From the NCBI RefSeq assembly GCF_000235625.1, contig NZ_AGTR01000060.1, forward strand, positions 1 to 64,000: a DNA stretch of 64,000 bases. The letters run 5' to 3'. How positions within the stretch are numbered: the first letter of the stretch is position 1; every line of letters begins with the position of its first letter. Of this stretch, positions 38,475 to 45,786 are shown one piece after another. Position numbers and translations under genes: made by a program. Source of the DNA: Marinobacter manganoxydans MnI7-9. GTDB taxonomy: Bacteria; Pseudomonadota; Gammaproteobacteria; Pseudomonadales; Oleiphilaceae. The notes beneath the pieces are model-generated. The model worked only from the letters and a program-made list of their open reading frames with translations. It made no database searches and was not told the DNA's origin.

Positions 38475-39281
38475 ATGAGACAGACACGTTCAAAAAACGT
38501 CGGGATTACGCTGTTTATTCTGCTGCTCCTGACTCCGATATACTGGTTGTTGAACATGTCGTTCAAGACCAATCAGGAAATTCTCGGGGGGCTTACCCTC
38601 TGGCCCCAGAATTTCACCCTGGATAACTATGCCGTGATCTTTACGGATCCCAGCTGGTACAACGGTTACATCAATTCGATGATCTACGTGTCCATCAACG
38701 TGGTGATCACGTTGCTTGTGGCCTTGCCTGCCGCCTATGCGTTCAGCCGTTACAAGTTCCTGGGTGACAAGCACCTGTTCTTCTGGCTGCTGAGCAACCG
38801 GATGGCGCCGCCGGCGGTCTTCCTGCTGCCTTTCTTCCAGCTTTATTCATCTATCGGCCTGTTCGACACCCATATTGCGGTGGCGCTTGCTCACTGCCTG
38901 TTCAACGTGCCCCTGGCTGTCTGGATTCTGGAAGGGTTCATGTCCGGTGTCCCCCGTGAGTATGACGAGATGGCCTATATTGATGGCTACAGCTTTCCGA
39001 AATTTTTCGTGAAGGTGTTCCTGCCGATGATTCGTTCCGGGATCGGGGTGACGGCTTTCTTTGCCTTCATGTTCTCCTGGGTGGAGCTGCTGCTGGCCCG
39101 GACGCTAACGTCCGTGGATGCCCAGCCGATCGGGGCGATCATGACCCGAACGATAGGGGCGAGCGGTATCGACTGGGGTGTTCTGGCTGCCGCCGGTTCG
39201 CTAACCATCATTCCCGGCCTGCTGGTGATCTGGTTCGTTCGTAACCATGTTGCCAAAGGCTTCGCCCTCGGACGCGTGTAA
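38475..39281 (+). CDS. glpQ: Glycerol ABC importer, permease GlpQ
   Basis: A 268-aa MalG-type permease with six membrane segments and the EAA loop VPREYDEMAYIDGYSFPKFF. The ATG at 38475 has GGAG six bases upstream (a GTG at 38472 would be too close). Not to be confused with the E. coli phosphodiesterase GlpQ. It ends 11 bp before glpU. Confidence 0.9.
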   Translation: MRQTRSKNVGITLFILLLLTPIYWLLNMSFKTNQEILGGLTLWPQNFTLDNYAVIFTDPSWYNGYINSMIYVSINVVITLLVALPAAYAFSRYKFLGDKHLFFWLLSNRMAPPAVFLLPFFQLYSSIGLFDTHIAVALAHCLFNVPLAVWILEGFMSGVPREYDEMAYIDGYSFPKFFVKVFLPMIRSGIGVTAFFAFMFSWVELLLARTLTSVDAQPIGAIMTRTIGASGIDWGVLAAAGSLTIIPGLLVIWFVRNHVAKGFALGRV

Positions 39282-39292
39282 GGAGACGTTTT

Positions 39293-39568
39293 ATGATTGC
39301 CTGGATGAACTGGACTCCGACCGTCGCCATCTTCTTTGCCGTGATTGCGGGAATTCTGGCGGTAATGACGGTTTACGAAATTGTCTCCCCGTGCACCGAG
39401 AGGAAGGGGTTTCTGCCGATAGCCACCACCCGCGGGGATCGGTTGTTTATTGGATTGCTTTCGGCAGCATATATACATCTGAGCTTCCTGGCGGTCAGCG
39501 ATATCACCCTTTGGGTGGCGCTCGCTGTCTCTGTGGTTTGGCTCCTGGTTTTGCTGCGTTGGGGGTGA
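39293..39568 (+). CDS. glpU: GlpU, small DUF2160 membrane protein of the glycerol ABC importer
   Basis: A 91-aa protein with two or three hydrophobic segments (WTPTVAIFFAVIAGILAVMT and LFIGLLSAAYIHLSFLAVSD) and a conserved middle part CTERKGFLPIATTRGDRLF. The family (DUF2160) is found almost only inside glycerol ABC operons, between glpQ and glpV, and its exact role is unknown. GGAG precedes the ATG. Confidence 0.88.
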   Translation: MIAWMNWTPTVAIFFAVIAGILAVMTVYEIVSPCTERKGFLPIATTRGDRLFIGLLSAAYIHLSFLAVSDITLWVALAVSVVWLLVLLRWG

Positions 39569-39795
39569 GTATCGACAAGGGATGTTCGTATGGTGTTTTT
39601 TCGAAAATCCTGGTCCTAAAAAAGATTCAGGACTTCTTGTAATGATTTCGAAAACGAACTAATTTTGTTTGAATGATCGGAATCGATCACGATAGATTCC
39701 GGCAAAAAAGAATAGCGACCAGAAAGAGCGCTATAACTGCGGACACGAAACACGGCTGTTTCGTTCCATTCATTAAATGTCGAACGAGGTTGGAT
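39569..39795 (+). other. glpU-glpV intercistronic region with hairpins
   Basis: 227 bp without a gene, much longer than the other gaps in the operon. Hairpins: CGGAATC / GATTCCG (39678-39701, 10-nt loop) and ACGAAACA-CGGC-TGTTTCGT (39745-39764). TTTCGAAAA occurs twice (about 39599 and 39649). Such structures before the binding-protein gene commonly raise its level relative to the permeases through mRNA stability; that reading is inference. Confidence 0.5.
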
Positions 39796-41538
39796 ATGTT
39801 CAACAACAACAAATATCCGAGGACCCTGTTGCTCAGCGCCGCCGTTGGTGTCGCCTGCATGGGTTTGAGCCTGCATGCCAGCGCCGATCAGTACAGTGAA
39901 GCGGCTGAGAAGTGGGTCAATGAAGCGTTCAAAAACTCTACCTTGAGCAGGGAAGAGCAGCTCAAGGAAATGGAGTGGTTCATCAAAGCCGCTGAGCAGT
40001 TCCGTGGCATGGATATCAACGTGGTTTCCGAAACCATAGCGACTCACGAATATGAGTCCAATGTCCTTGCCAAGGCATTCTCCGAAATCACCGGGATCAA
40101 CCTGACTCACACGCTGATTCAGGAAGGGGATGTCATCGAGAAGCTCCAGACCCAGATGCAGTCTGGAAGAAATATCTATGATGGCTACGTGAATGATTCA
40201 GATCTGATTGGTACCCATTTTCGCTATGGAAAGGTGGTGGCCGTTGAGGACATCATGAACGGTTCCGGTAAAGATCTTACCCTGCCTACCCTGGATCTTG
40301 ATGATTTCATTGGGCTCGACTTTACGACTGGGCCGGATGGCAAACTCTATCAGTTGCCTTCGCAACAGTTTGCGAACCTTTATTGGTTTCGTGCCGACTG
40401 GTTTGAACGTGAAGATCTGCAAGAGCAATTCAAGGAAATTTACGGCTACGACCTGGGTGTGCCGGTTAACTGGTCTGCCTACGAGGATATTGCCGAGTTC
40501 TTCTCGGTTCACGTGAAGGAAATTGATGGTGAGCGAGTATACGGCCACATGGATTACGGCAAGAAAGATCCGTCTCTGGGCTGGCGTTTCACTGATGCCT
40601 GGTTCTCCATGGCGGGTGCTGGCGACAAGGGCCTGCCCAACGGCTTGCCGGTGGACGAATGGGGGATTCGGGTTGAAGAGTGTCACCCGGTCGGCTCCAG
40701 CGTTAGCCGTGGTGGTGCAACGAACGGGCCTGCGGCTGTCTATGCCACTACGAAATACGTGGATTGGCTGCGTGAGTACGCGCCCCCCGAAGCTCAGGGC
40801 ATGACCTTTTCAGAGGCCGGTCCCGTTCCCGCACAGGGCAACGTTGCCCAGCAGATCTTCTGGTATACCGCCTTTACCGCGAGCATGATCAAGGACGGCC
40901 TGCCCGTTGTAAATGAGGATGGCACCCCCAAATGGCGGATGGCACCGTCTCCCCGTGGGCCCTACTGGGAAGAAGGTATGAAGCTGGGCTATCAGGACGT
41001 AGGTTCCTGGACTTTCCTGGACTCCACGCCTGAGAAACGTCGCCTTGCAGCTTGGCTGTACGCCCAGTTCACCGTATCCAAGACCGTCTCTCTGGAGAAA
41101 ACGATTGCCGGCCTGACGCCGATTCGCGAGTCCGACATTGAATCTGAGGCGATGACTGAAATGGCGCCGAAGCTCGGCGGCTTGGTGGAGTTTTATAGGA
41201 GCCCGGCTCGTGTGCAGTGGTCACCGACCGGTACCAATGTGCCAGACTATCCGAAACTCGCCCAGCTTTGGTGGCAGTACATTGCCCAGGCGGCCAGTGG
41301 TGAAGCCACTCCTCAGGAAGCCCTCGACGGCCTCGCTCAGGCTCAGGATCGGGTCATGGAGCGCCTTGAGCGTGCCAATGTTCAACCGACCTGTGGTCCG
41401 AAGCTGAACGAACCGCGCGACCCGCAATACTGGCTGGATCAGCCCGGCGCACCCAAGCCGAAGCTGGCTAACGAGAAGCCACAGGGCAAAACCGTTGCCT
41501 ACGACGAGCTGTTGAAGACCTGGGAAGAGGCGCGCTAA
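39796..41538 (+). CDS. glpV: Glycerol ABC importer, periplasmic binding protein GlpV
   Basis: A 580-aa extracellular solute-binding protein, long for the class, as GlpV is. The signal peptide reads PRTLLLSAAVGVACMGLSLH then ASA-D. The mature protein has YESNVLAKAFSEITGINLTH, YQLPSQQFANLYWFRADWF and PEKRRLAAWLYAQFTVSKTV. GAGG lies eight bases upstream of the ATG at 39796; the frame is open further upstream but without a signal sequence. It delivers glycerol (inferred from operon) to GlpPQ-GlpST. Confidence 0.9.
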   Translation: MFNNNKYPRTLLLSAAVGVACMGLSLHASADQYSEAAEKWVNEAFKNSTLSREEQLKEMEWFIKAAEQFRGMDINVVSETIATHEYESNVLAKAFSEITGINLTHTLIQEGDVIEKLQTQMQSGRNIYDGYVNDSDLIGTHFRYGKVVAVEDIMNGSGKDLTLPTLDLDDFIGLDFTTGPDGKLYQLPSQQFANLYWFRADWFEREDLQEQFKEIYGYDLGVPVNWSAYEDIAEFFSVHVKEIDGERVYGHMDYGKKDPSLGWRFTDAWFSMAGAGDKGLPNGLPVDEWGIRVEECHPVGSSVSRGGATNGPAAVYATTKYVDWLREYAPPEAQGMTFSEAGPVPAQGNVAQQIFWYTAFTASMIKDGLPVVNEDGTPKWRMAPSPRGPYWEEGMKLGYQDVGSWTFLDSTPEKRRLAAWLYAQFTVSKTVSLEKTIAGLTPIRESDIESEAMTEMAPKLGGLVEFYRSPARVQWSPTGTNVPDYPKLAQLWWQYIAQAASGEATPQEALDGLAQAQDRVMERLERANVQPTCGPKLNEPRDPQYWLDQPGAPKPKLANEKPQGKTVAYDELLKTWEEAR

Positions 41539-41564
41539 GGCAAGTCGCTTTTCGGAATCACAAT

Positions 41565-41599
41565 GCCTGCCGCAACGCGATCCTCAAGTTGCGGCAGGC
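41565..41599. terminator. Hairpin terminator after glpV
   Basis: Perfect 12-bp stem GCCTGCCGCAAC / GTTGCGGCAGGC with an 11-nt loop, between the convergent glpV and the solute-binding-protein gene. A T5 tract comes only eight bases later, so efficiency is uncertain. Confidence 0.7.
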
Positions 41600-41647
41600 G
41601 GAGTCATGTTTTTCCAGACATTTTTCTCCAGTTCCCTAAGGGACTGT

Positions 41648-42898
41648 TTAGAGCCTGAGCGGTTTTCCAGCCTCCCGGCGCCGCTCTTCCCATTCTTCCC
41701 GGGTCTGCGCCGCCTGGTCACCCGGCATTGAATCGATGATGCTGAAATAATCGGAACTGTATTCGTCAGCAATGATTGTGTTGCGCGGTTTTACCTTAAC
41801 CACATACACCGTCTGGACATTCTGGTGATCGAATTCGCGCCAGTACTGTTCGTCTTTTAGGAAAGTGTACCTGTGTCCCTCCAGGGCCCGGATCAGGCTG
41901 GCGGTATTGGTGGTACCGGCACGTTCCACCGCATCCTTGTATTGATAAATAATGCTGTAGGCCGAGGCCGCAGCGGTGGATGGTCGCATTTCATATCGGT
42001 TTGAGAAGGCTTCTACAAACTCCTTTCCTCTCGGATAGTTCAGCTCGTAGGGTACGTTCCATACCCAGGGCGAGCCGCCGATAACGCCCTCCATAATGGT
42101 GGGACCTACCTGCCGAGCCATGCCCAGGGTCAGGTTGGGCACAACAATCTGCATTTTCTTGGTAAGGCCCATTTCGTAGGCAACATTCAGTGCTCTCACC
42201 ATGTCGTCGCCGAACAGGACCATCATCAGAACCTTGGCGTTACTGGCCTCTGCCTGCTCCAGCGCCTCCCTGAAATCGGTAATCAGTGCCCGGGGGAAAG
42301 GGGTTTTCACGCCCTGATGGCGGTCAGTGTCTTCGGTTCCCGAGAACTTGCGAACAGACTCCTCCACAGACCAGCCCCAGGTGTAGTCGGCGGTAATGTA
42401 GAAGTAATCGTCTTCCGCATGATTGGTGGTCAGATACTGACTGAGCGCCTTTGCAGTCATCCAGGCGTTGTAGGGCTCACGGAACATGTATGAATGCCCT
42501 TCGGCGCCGGTGGTGGCGTTCGAGTAGGTCAGCGTGCCGAAGTAGATCCGGTTGCGATCGCGAGCAGCTTTGCCTGAGGCAATGGCAACGGCGCTGGACA
42601 CACCGCCGAACACCATCTGGACGCCTTCACGGTCGATGAGTTCTGCGGTGTTCTTTGCGCCCTGGGCAGGGTCACCGCGGGTATTTCTGATCACCAGCTC
42701 CAGCTGACGCCCCATCACGCCACCGGCTTTATTGATTTCATCAAGCGCCAGAAAGGCGCCCAGACGTTGTTGCAGACCCTGATCCTTGTAACGACCGGTC
42801 TGCGGGTAGTTCAGGCCGATTTTAAGGGTTTCGGCATACACAGTAGTGCTCGCCAGCAACAGCAGACAAGCAGAAAAGAGTACTTTTCTGACGTTCAT
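41648..42898 (-). CDS. Orphan periplasmic ligand-binding protein, Leu/Ile/Val-amide type
   Basis: A 416-aa protein with a Sec signal peptide (KVLFSACLLLLASTTVYA-E) and a Peripla_BP_6 fold, similar to amide/urea and branched-chain amino-acid binding proteins (GLNYPQTGRYKDQGLQQRLG, AFLALDEINKAGGVMGRQLE, GVSSAVAIASGKAARDRNRI). No permease, ATPase or sensor kinase lies beside it, so it either serves a transporter elsewhere or is a sensor subunit. The C-terminus is long and charged (QTREEWEERRREAGKPLRL). Confidence 0.85.
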   Translation of the reverse strand: MNVRKVLFSACLLLLASTTVYAETLKIGLNYPQTGRYKDQGLQQRLGAFLALDEINKAGGVMGRQLELVIRNTRGDPAQGAKNTAELIDREGVQMVFGGVSSAVAIASGKAARDRNRIYFGTLTYSNATTGAEGHSYMFREPYNAWMTAKALSQYLTTNHAEDDYFYITADYTWGWSVEESVRKFSGTEDTDRHQGVKTPFPRALITDFREALEQAEASNAKVLMMVLFGDDMVRALNVAYEMGLTKKMQIVVPNLTLGMARQVGPTIMEGVIGGSPWVWNVPYELNYPRGKEFVEAFSNRYEMRPSTAAASAYSIIYQYKDAVERAGTTNTASLIRALEGHRYTFLKDEQYWREFDHQNVQTVYVVKVKPRNTIIADEYSSDYFSIIDSMPGDQAAQTREEWEERRREAGKPLRL

Positions 42899-43173
42899 TC
42901 AGGTTGGCCTCCGGAATTGCAGCGCCAATGGGGAAAAGGGCTGCCAATCATTGTTTTGATTATTTGTTAAGCAACGCTAGTGTCTCTGCTGATTATGAGG
43001 CCAACAATGGGACAAAAGTGGAATTTTGGGTAACAAATTGTAGGTTAGTGATCTGCATCTTGTCTGGCCTATGTTGTTCCCATGAATCGGTTCGGCTGCA
43101 GCCGAAGAAATGGATATACTTTCCGGAATTGCCCGGTGTGGGCTTCGCTGCAGCCAATGGAGTTTTGTGGGTC

Positions 43174-44193
43174 TTGGTAACTATAAAGCGCAGGAAATTC
43201 GGACTTGGATCGACTCTCTCGTTTCTTTTGGCGGCAATGGGGCTTGTCATCGTCCCGATGTCGGCCAGCGCCGAGTGGTATCGGTTTTCGGATACTGCAA
43301 TGACCACGCCTATCGAACTGGAGTTCTGGGCGGAGGATAAAGAGCTGGCGAACCGGGTTGGCAAAGAGGTGCTGGCGGTTTTTCATCAGGTTGATGAACA
43401 GATGAGTCGCTATCGGGAAGAGTCGGAGGTCTCCAGGCTCAACCTCAATGCACCCGACGGGCCAGTAGAAGTCAGTGACGGGTTGTTCGAGGTGATTGAA
43501 AAAGCACGGGAGGTTTCTCTACTCAGCCAGGGCGCCTTCGACATCACCTTTGGCTCAGTGGGTTACCTGTATGACTTCAGGGCCGGCAAAAAGCCCACGG
43601 ACGAGGAGCTTCGATCCGGCTTGCCGCGGGTGAATTTTCGGGATGTGATTCTTGATGAGGATGATCAGACGGTCGAATACCGGCAGGCAGGGATTCTGGT
43701 AGACCTCGGTGGCATCGCCAAAGGGTACGCAGTGGATCTGGGAATCGAGCGTCTGGTCAGTTTTGGCATTCGCCATGCCCGGCTGAGTGCTGGCGGCGAC
43801 ATGCGACTGTTAGGGGACAAGCGGGGCCGGCCCTGGTACGTGGGCATTCGGGACCCCCGTTCAGAAGGGCGCAACGCGGTGGTTTTGCCGCTCGAGGATG
43901 TGGCCGTGTCCACCTCCGGCGACTACGAGCGGTTCTTCGTGGATGAGGCGGGAGAAAGGGTTCATCACATCCTGTCGCCTGAGACCGGCAAATCGGTCCA
44001 GGGTGTCCAAAGCGTGACCATTATCGGCGAGGATGCGTTGACAACCGACGGCCTCTCCACGGCGGTTTTCGTGCTCGGGCCCAAAAAGGGACTGGAGATG
44101 ATTGAGCGTTTGAAAGGTATCGATGTTGTGGTTATCGATGATCAGCGCATGATGCACGTTTCAGAAGGCCTCGTTCCGCCCCAATCAGACTAG
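43174..44193 (+). CDS. apbE: ApbE, FAD:protein FMN transferase
   Basis: ApbE attaches FMN covalently to Thr or Ser of exported flavoproteins such as Nqr/Rnf subunits. It has a signal-like N-terminus (KRRKFGLGSTLSFLLAAMG, then MSASA-E), FDITFGSVGYLYDF, ILVDLGGIAKGYAVDLGIE, ARLSAGGDMRLLG and HHILSPETGKSVQGVQSV with the Mg/FAD-binding Asp and His, and the C-terminal DALTTDGLSTAVFVLG. No ATG precedes the signal peptide closely; TTG 43174 (GGAG 11 bases upstream) is my best guess, while the frame stays open back to 42904. It is convergent with the DUF1501 gene and shares a terminator; ApbE often accompanies DUF4266/DUF3570/TlpA genes, which lie 10 kb away here. Confidence 0.85.
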   Translation: MVTIKRRKFGLGSTLSFLLAAMGLVIVPMSASAEWYRFSDTAMTTPIELEFWAEDKELANRVGKEVLAVFHQVDEQMSRYREESEVSRLNLNAPDGPVEVSDGLFEVIEKAREVSLLSQGAFDITFGSVGYLYDFRAGKKPTDEELRSGLPRVNFRDVILDEDDQTVEYRQAGILVDLGGIAKGYAVDLGIERLVSFGIRHARLSAGGDMRLLGDKRGRPWYVGIRDPRSEGRNAVVLPLEDVAVSTSGDYERFFVDEAGERVHHILSPETGKSVQGVQSVTIIGEDALTTDGLSTAVFVLGPKKGLEMIERLKGIDVVVIDDQRMMHVSEGLVPPQSD

Positions 44194-44205
44194 GGGCGGA
44201 ACGAG
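44170..44205. terminator. 13-bp-stem bidirectional hairpin between apbE and the DUF1501 gene
   Basis: CTCGTTCCGCCCC (44170-44182) pairs perfectly with GGGGCGGAACGAG (44193-44205). The loop contains the apbE stop codon, so the left arm is coding. There is no long T run, but the stem is very stable and sits exactly between two convergent genes. Confidence 0.7.
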
Positions 44206-44214
44206 CAGTTTCCG

Positions 44215-45774
44215 TCAATTTCCGATAGTGCCGTTCACGACATTCGAGAACGCAATCAGGCTGTCCTGAGATGTCCCATTGCCCAGCCCGTGGCCGTTGA
44301 AACGGGTGCCGAAGTCACCCTGCTCCCCGTGCAATGCCATGTAGTTGAGCAGCACGGTCTGAACCAACTGGTTGACGTTGTTGGCCGCAGGACTGGAGGC
44401 AGTTTCCACCGACGCATCAGAGCGCATGAAGCCGATCTGCCTGCGAATCGGAGTGGGGCGGCCCGCCGGGTTGTAAACCAGGAAGAATGAGGCGGCCGTC
44501 TGCTGGTTGTCGCCGGTCCATTCGCCCTTGCCACGACCGTCCATGGAATCGTCGATTCGGCCGTTGCTCGACACCGAGCCGTCACTGAACACATAGAGCA
44601 TCAATGGCATTCCTACCCGGGCTGCGTATTCCAGGCAGGCGCCCATACACCGACCGGCCTGTTCATCACGACGTTCGCCGGTTCCGCGCTCACCCGTATG
44701 GTAGTCGTAGCCGCCCATGGTGATCGTGCCGGCGCCAGCGTAGCCGTTCAGCACCAGCTTCATGACAGACGCAGTTTTGCGGAACTCACGGTTATTATTG
44801 AACTCATCGCGGGTGAAGATGCCGGTAGGGCCCACGATTTCGAGGTCCAGCTCTGGATCCAGTTCTGCCGGATCGCCGAAGCGGTCTGCCAGGTCTGCAC
44901 TCTTGATGTAGCCGCAGCGAACCAGATCTTTGACGACGTCGTCTGTAGAGATGCCGGTGTTGACCTGGTTCATCTTGGCGTCGCTGATGCGCTGAATGGA
45001 TTCCATCACGGCGACCGCGTCTGATTGATCCAGAATGCCGATCAGGTCGCCCACATCTACCAGGCCGGTAACGTCTGAGGGCCGGTCAATCTTGGTGGGG
45101 CGAACCTCCGGATTGATCAGGTTCATCGGTGCCAGCGAGTTACCGCCGGATTCCGAACTCTGGGACCCTATGAGAGAGAGCAGGGAGCCGTCGGCACCCG
45201 CGTGATGGATGCCGTACATCGGGTTGTGTGGGTTATTGCCGGTGTCGTTTTCCGAGCGAGCTGCAATAATGGCTCCGTCTGTTGCCGCCCGGGTGCCGGG
45301 ACTAGTACTTTGAAGAATCCCGCGTAGGAAGCCGCTGTCTGAATGGAATGCGAGGCCCAGCTCCGTGTTCACGAACTCCGGATCGTTGGGCAACATGTCA
45401 CCGGGAAGACCAAGTTTGTTGTAGCCTGCGGTGCTCAGGAAGTCCATTTGCCCACCGGATTTACCCATCAGTACATTGGAGCCGGCAATATTGGCTCCGC
45501 CCGCTAGATCAAAGCAGATAAATGGAATCTTGCCTGCGCCCTGCAGCGCTATACCACAGCTTTCTTTCAAGGTTTGTAGGTCTGGAGAAAGCGCGGCGGA
45601 CGCCATCCGCGGGTTACCGAACAGGCTGAAAAGAGATGCACCGAAAACAGTAGCCGAGCCTGCCATAAGACCCTGCGCGATAAACTCGCGACGTGTCCTG
45701 GGCTTGCCGTGGTCGTCATGGAGTAGTGGACTGCCATTGGCCAGAGGCTTCTTTCGTGATTTGCGTATAAACAT
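44215..45774 (-). CDS. DUF1501 protein, Tat-exported
   Basis: 519 aa. The N-terminus carries a twin-arginine signal (TRREFIAQGLMAGSATVFGA), so it is folded before export. The rest matches DUF1501, a family related to sulfatase/alkaline-phosphatase-fold proteins: ICFDLAGGANIAGSNVLMGK, TITMGGYDYHTGERGTGERR and LMLYVFSDGSVSSNGRID. DUF1501 proteins often neighbour DUF1588/DUF1592 cytochromes, as here; the function is unknown. AAGGAAG precedes the ATG. It is last of a three-gene minus-strand run (12-bp gap from the LamG lipoprotein gene). Confidence 0.85.
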   Translation of the reverse strand: MFIRKSRKKPLANGSPLLHDDHGKPRTRREFIAQGLMAGSATVFGASLFSLFGNPRMASAALSPDLQTLKESCGIALQGAGKIPFICFDLAGGANIAGSNVLMGKSGGQMDFLSTAGYNKLGLPGDMLPNDPEFVNTELGLAFHSDSGFLRGILQSTSPGTRAATDGAIIAARSENDTGNNPHNPMYGIHHAGADGSLLSLIGSQSSESGGNSLAPMNLINPEVRPTKIDRPSDVTGLVDVGDLIGILDQSDAVAVMESIQRISDAKMNQVNTGISTDDVVKDLVRCGYIKSADLADRFGDPAELDPELDLEIVGPTGIFTRDEFNNNREFRKTASVMKLVLNGYAGAGTITMGGYDYHTGERGTGERRDEQAGRCMGACLEYAARVGMPLMLYVFSDGSVSSNGRIDDSMDGRGKGEWTGDNQQTAASFFLVYNPAGRPTPIRRQIGFMRSDASVETASSPAANNVNQLVQTVLLNYMALHGEQGDFGTRFNGHGLGNGTSQDSLIAFSNVVNGTIGN

Positions 45775-45786
45775 GATCGACTTCCT

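Noticed and set aside
42904-43173. A 90-residue N-terminal extension of ApbE
   Set aside because: It precedes a clear signal peptide, so it cannot be part of the exported protein; this stretch is better read as the promoter region.
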